Origin: an uncultured Bacteroides sp.
GTDB taxonomy: Bacteria > Bacteroidota > Bacteroidia > Bacteroidales > Bacteroidaceae
Assembly: GCA_905197435.1 (NCBI GenBank)
Contig: CAJJYX010000154.1
Coordinates: 1 to 7,987, forward strand
Length of the DNA: 7,987 nucleotides
Reading direction: 5' to 3'
A model generated the notes under the pieces. It saw only the letters and a list, made by a program, of their open reading frames with translations. It had not been told where the DNA came from and did not search any database. Shown one piece after another: positions 7,401 through 7,987 of this stretch. The position numbers were made by a program, and so were the translations under genes. Position 1 is the stretch's first letter. Each line of letters begins with the position of its first letter.

Positions 7401-7871
7401 GTCAACGGTATGAGTGCCATCGGTAATATCTCCATTCTGAAAATGATAATGGGGTCCATGTCCAACGACATTTATATGCAGATTGCATTGATCATGTTGA
7501 TGGGTCTATTGGCGAAGAATGCTATCTTGATTATTGAGTTTGCCCTTGACCGTCGTAAGATGGGTATGAGTATAACGTGGGCAGCTGTACTGGGTGCCGC
7601 AGCCCGTCTGCGTCCTATCTTGATGACATCACTGGCCATGATTGTCGGTTTGATTCCGTTAATGCTGGCATCCGGTGCAGGTGCTAATGGTAACCGTACG
7701 CTGGGTACTTCTGCCATCGGTGGTATGTTAATCGGTATGATTCTGCAGATCTTTATTGTACCGGCCCTGTTCGTTGCATTCCAATACCTGCAGGAGAAGA
7801 TTAAACCGATGGAATGGACCGATGTAGATAACTCTGACGCAGAACCTGAAATTGAGCAATACACGAAGTAA
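4455..7871 (+). CDS. RND multidrug efflux pump, HAE1/AcrB type, 1138 aa
   Basis: Inner-membrane proton/drug antiporter, active as a trimer with the adaptor and an outer-membrane channel. TM1 (about 10-30) is followed by LPVTQYPDIAPP and a porter domain to about 335. The TM2-TM6 bundle includes FGFSINLLTLSAMVLAI-like TM4 with the proton-relay pair D405/D406 (AcrB D407/D408). The second porter/docking domain is about 627-935, then TM8-TM12 with K1021, R1051 and T1058 where AcrB has K940, R971 and T978. All relay residues are therefore present and the pump should be functional. Start MKLDRFINRP is the expected N-terminus. It is unusually long (AcrB has 1049): about 70 extra residues lie between TM6 and TM7, including hydrophobic stretches at 533-552 and 557-576, and about 14 extra lie at 985-1000 before TM10. 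Substrates cannot be read from sequence; drugs, bile salts or dyes are usual. The outer-membrane lipoprotein gene follows after 57 bp. Confidence 0.97.
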   Translation: MKLDRFINRPVLSTVISILIVILGLIGLVTLPVTQYPDIAPPTVSVRATYQGANAQTVLNSVIAPLEDQINGVENMMYMTSNAANNGSADISIYFKQGTDPDMAAVNVQNRVSMAQGLLPAEVTKVGVTTQKRQTSMLMVFSIYDENDQYNIEFLENYANINLIPEVKRVNGVGDATVLGMDYSMRIWLKPDIMAQYKLIPNDIAGVLAEQNIEAAPGQFGERGNQSFQYTIRYKGRLQQPEEFENIIVKALENGEVLRLKDIADIELGRLSYNFNNTVNGHKAVSCIVYQMAGTNATQTISDLEHVLSKASETLPSGLKINIAQSANDFLFASIHEVVKTLIEAFILVFIVVYIFLQDMRSTLIPAIAIPVALIATFFVLKLIGFSINLLTLSAMVLAIAIVVDDAIVVVEGVHAKLDQGYKSARTASIDAMSELGGAILSITLVMMSVFVPVSFMGGTAGTFYRQFGLTMAIAIGFSALNALTLSPALCAIFLKPHNSDATMKERMGVAAKEARKIMVTRYTTSIGRMMRPGLTLLFTAIAILGMIFGLFSFESHPVLCLVMIVISVLALAGMTTDKFKHSFNASYDSILEKYKKQVLRFIQKKWLSGGIVAGAIVLLIVFMNITPTGMVPNEDTGTIMGVVTLPPGTSQERAMEVLNRVDSLVAADPAVESRTVISGFSFIGGQGPSYGSLIIKLKNWEERSTMQNSTVVYATLFMRAQKIIKEAQVLFFAPPMIPGYSASSDIELNMQDKTGGDLNHFFDVVKDYNAALEARPEINSAKTSFNPNFPQYMLDIDAAACKKAGISPSDILSTMQGYFGGLYASNFNSFGKMYRVMVQAEPEATKNLESLSSIKVRNGNEMAPITQFVSIKKVYGPDIISRFNLYTSMKVMVAPASGYTSGQALAAIAEVAKETLPAGFAYELGGMAREEAETSGSTTGLIFVLCFVFVYLLLSAQYESYILPLAVLLSIPFGLLGSFLFVNGMSAIGNISILKMIMGSMSNDIYMQIALIMLMGLLAKNAILIIEFALDRRKMGMSITWAAVLGAAARLRPILMTSLAMIVGLIPLMLASGAGANGNRTLGTSAIGGMLIGMILQIFIVPALFVAFQYLQEKIKPMEWTDVDNSDAEPEIEQYTK

Positions 7872-7917
7872 ATTAAGAATGAAGAATGGAGGACTTCGTT
7901 CACCATTCTTCATTAAT
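7872..7917. repeat. second intergenic palindrome made of a 7-nt word, pump-channel gap
   Basis: Immediately after the pump stop codon, AATGAAGAATGG (7878-7889) pairs perfectly with CCATTCTTCATT (7903-7914). Inside, GGAC (7891-7894) pairs with GTTC (7898-7901), allowing one G.U, around a TTC loop. Outside, ATT (7872-7874) pairs with AAT (7915-7917) if AAG at 7875-7877 bulges. The left arm contains AAGAATG twice in tandem (7875-7881, 7882-7888). No T-tract follows, so read-through into the next gene is expected. Confidence 0.8.
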
Positions 7918-7928
7918 ATAGAAAGATT

Positions 7929-7987
7929 ATGAAGAAACAGATTATAACTTTGATGTGTGCAACTGCTCTTCTGAGCAGCTGCCACAT
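7929..7987 (+). CDS. partial lipoprotein, probable TolC/OprM-like outer-membrane efflux factor
   Basis: Only the first 19 complete codons are in the window: MKKQIITLMCATALLSSCH. This is a lipoprotein signal peptide with lipobox LSSC and Cys18. GAAAG at 7921-7925, 3 nt before the ATG, is the only purine-rich element nearby. The lipoprotein part rests on sequence. The product call rests on position: the gene lies 57 bp downstream of the pump on the same strand, where Bacteroides RND operons carry a lipoprotein outer-membrane channel of the NodT/OprM type. The 3' end is outside the window. Confidence 0.7.
   Translation, partial: MKKQIITLMCATALLSSCH

Overview
The window looks like chromosomal DNA of a Bacteroides-type gut bacterium (Bacteroidota). 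The evidence is lineage-typical proteins (a DUF3108 secreted protein and a Big_5 Ig-like lipoprotein beginning after its Cys with an EGGP...ETPPRF segment), lipoprotein versions of efflux adaptor and outer-membrane factor, A-rich leaders instead of strong Shine-Dalgarno sites, and two exact matches to the Bacteroides -7 promoter box TAnnTTTG. The species cannot be fixed from sequence alone.

Layout: positions 1-88 hold four copies of a 22-bp tandem palindromic repeat, cut by the window edge. Two minus-strand genes follow, read leftward from a promoter near 2917-2924: an Ig-like lipoprotein (930-2885) and, overlapping its 3' end, a secreted DUF3108 protein (104-1015 as the longest ATG form; the true start is doubtful). 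The roughly 300-bp divergent spacer (2886-3188) carries a promoter for each direction, a small palindrome and a 5'-leader hairpin. On the plus strand comes a tripartite RND multidrug-efflux operon: lipoprotein adaptor (3189-4364), HAE1/AcrB-type inner-membrane pump (4455-7871), and the first 59 nt of a lipoprotein that is probably the TolC/OprM-like outer-membrane factor (from 7929). Adaptor, pump and outer-membrane channel would form one complex moving drugs or bile-like amphiphiles out of the cell by proton antiport. No regulator gene lies in the window.

The genes belong to known families, and I see no wholly new system. The most unusual signals are non-coding: both gaps inside the efflux operon are filled by long palindromes whose arms are built from duplicated 7-nt words, a different word in each gap (TTAGTGA and AAGAATG). 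In the first gap the 7-nt periodicity runs to the start codon of the pump. The pump is about 80-90 residues longer than typical AcrB. It has an extra hydrophobic hairpin between TM6 and TM7, possibly a local duplication, and a second short insert before TM10.
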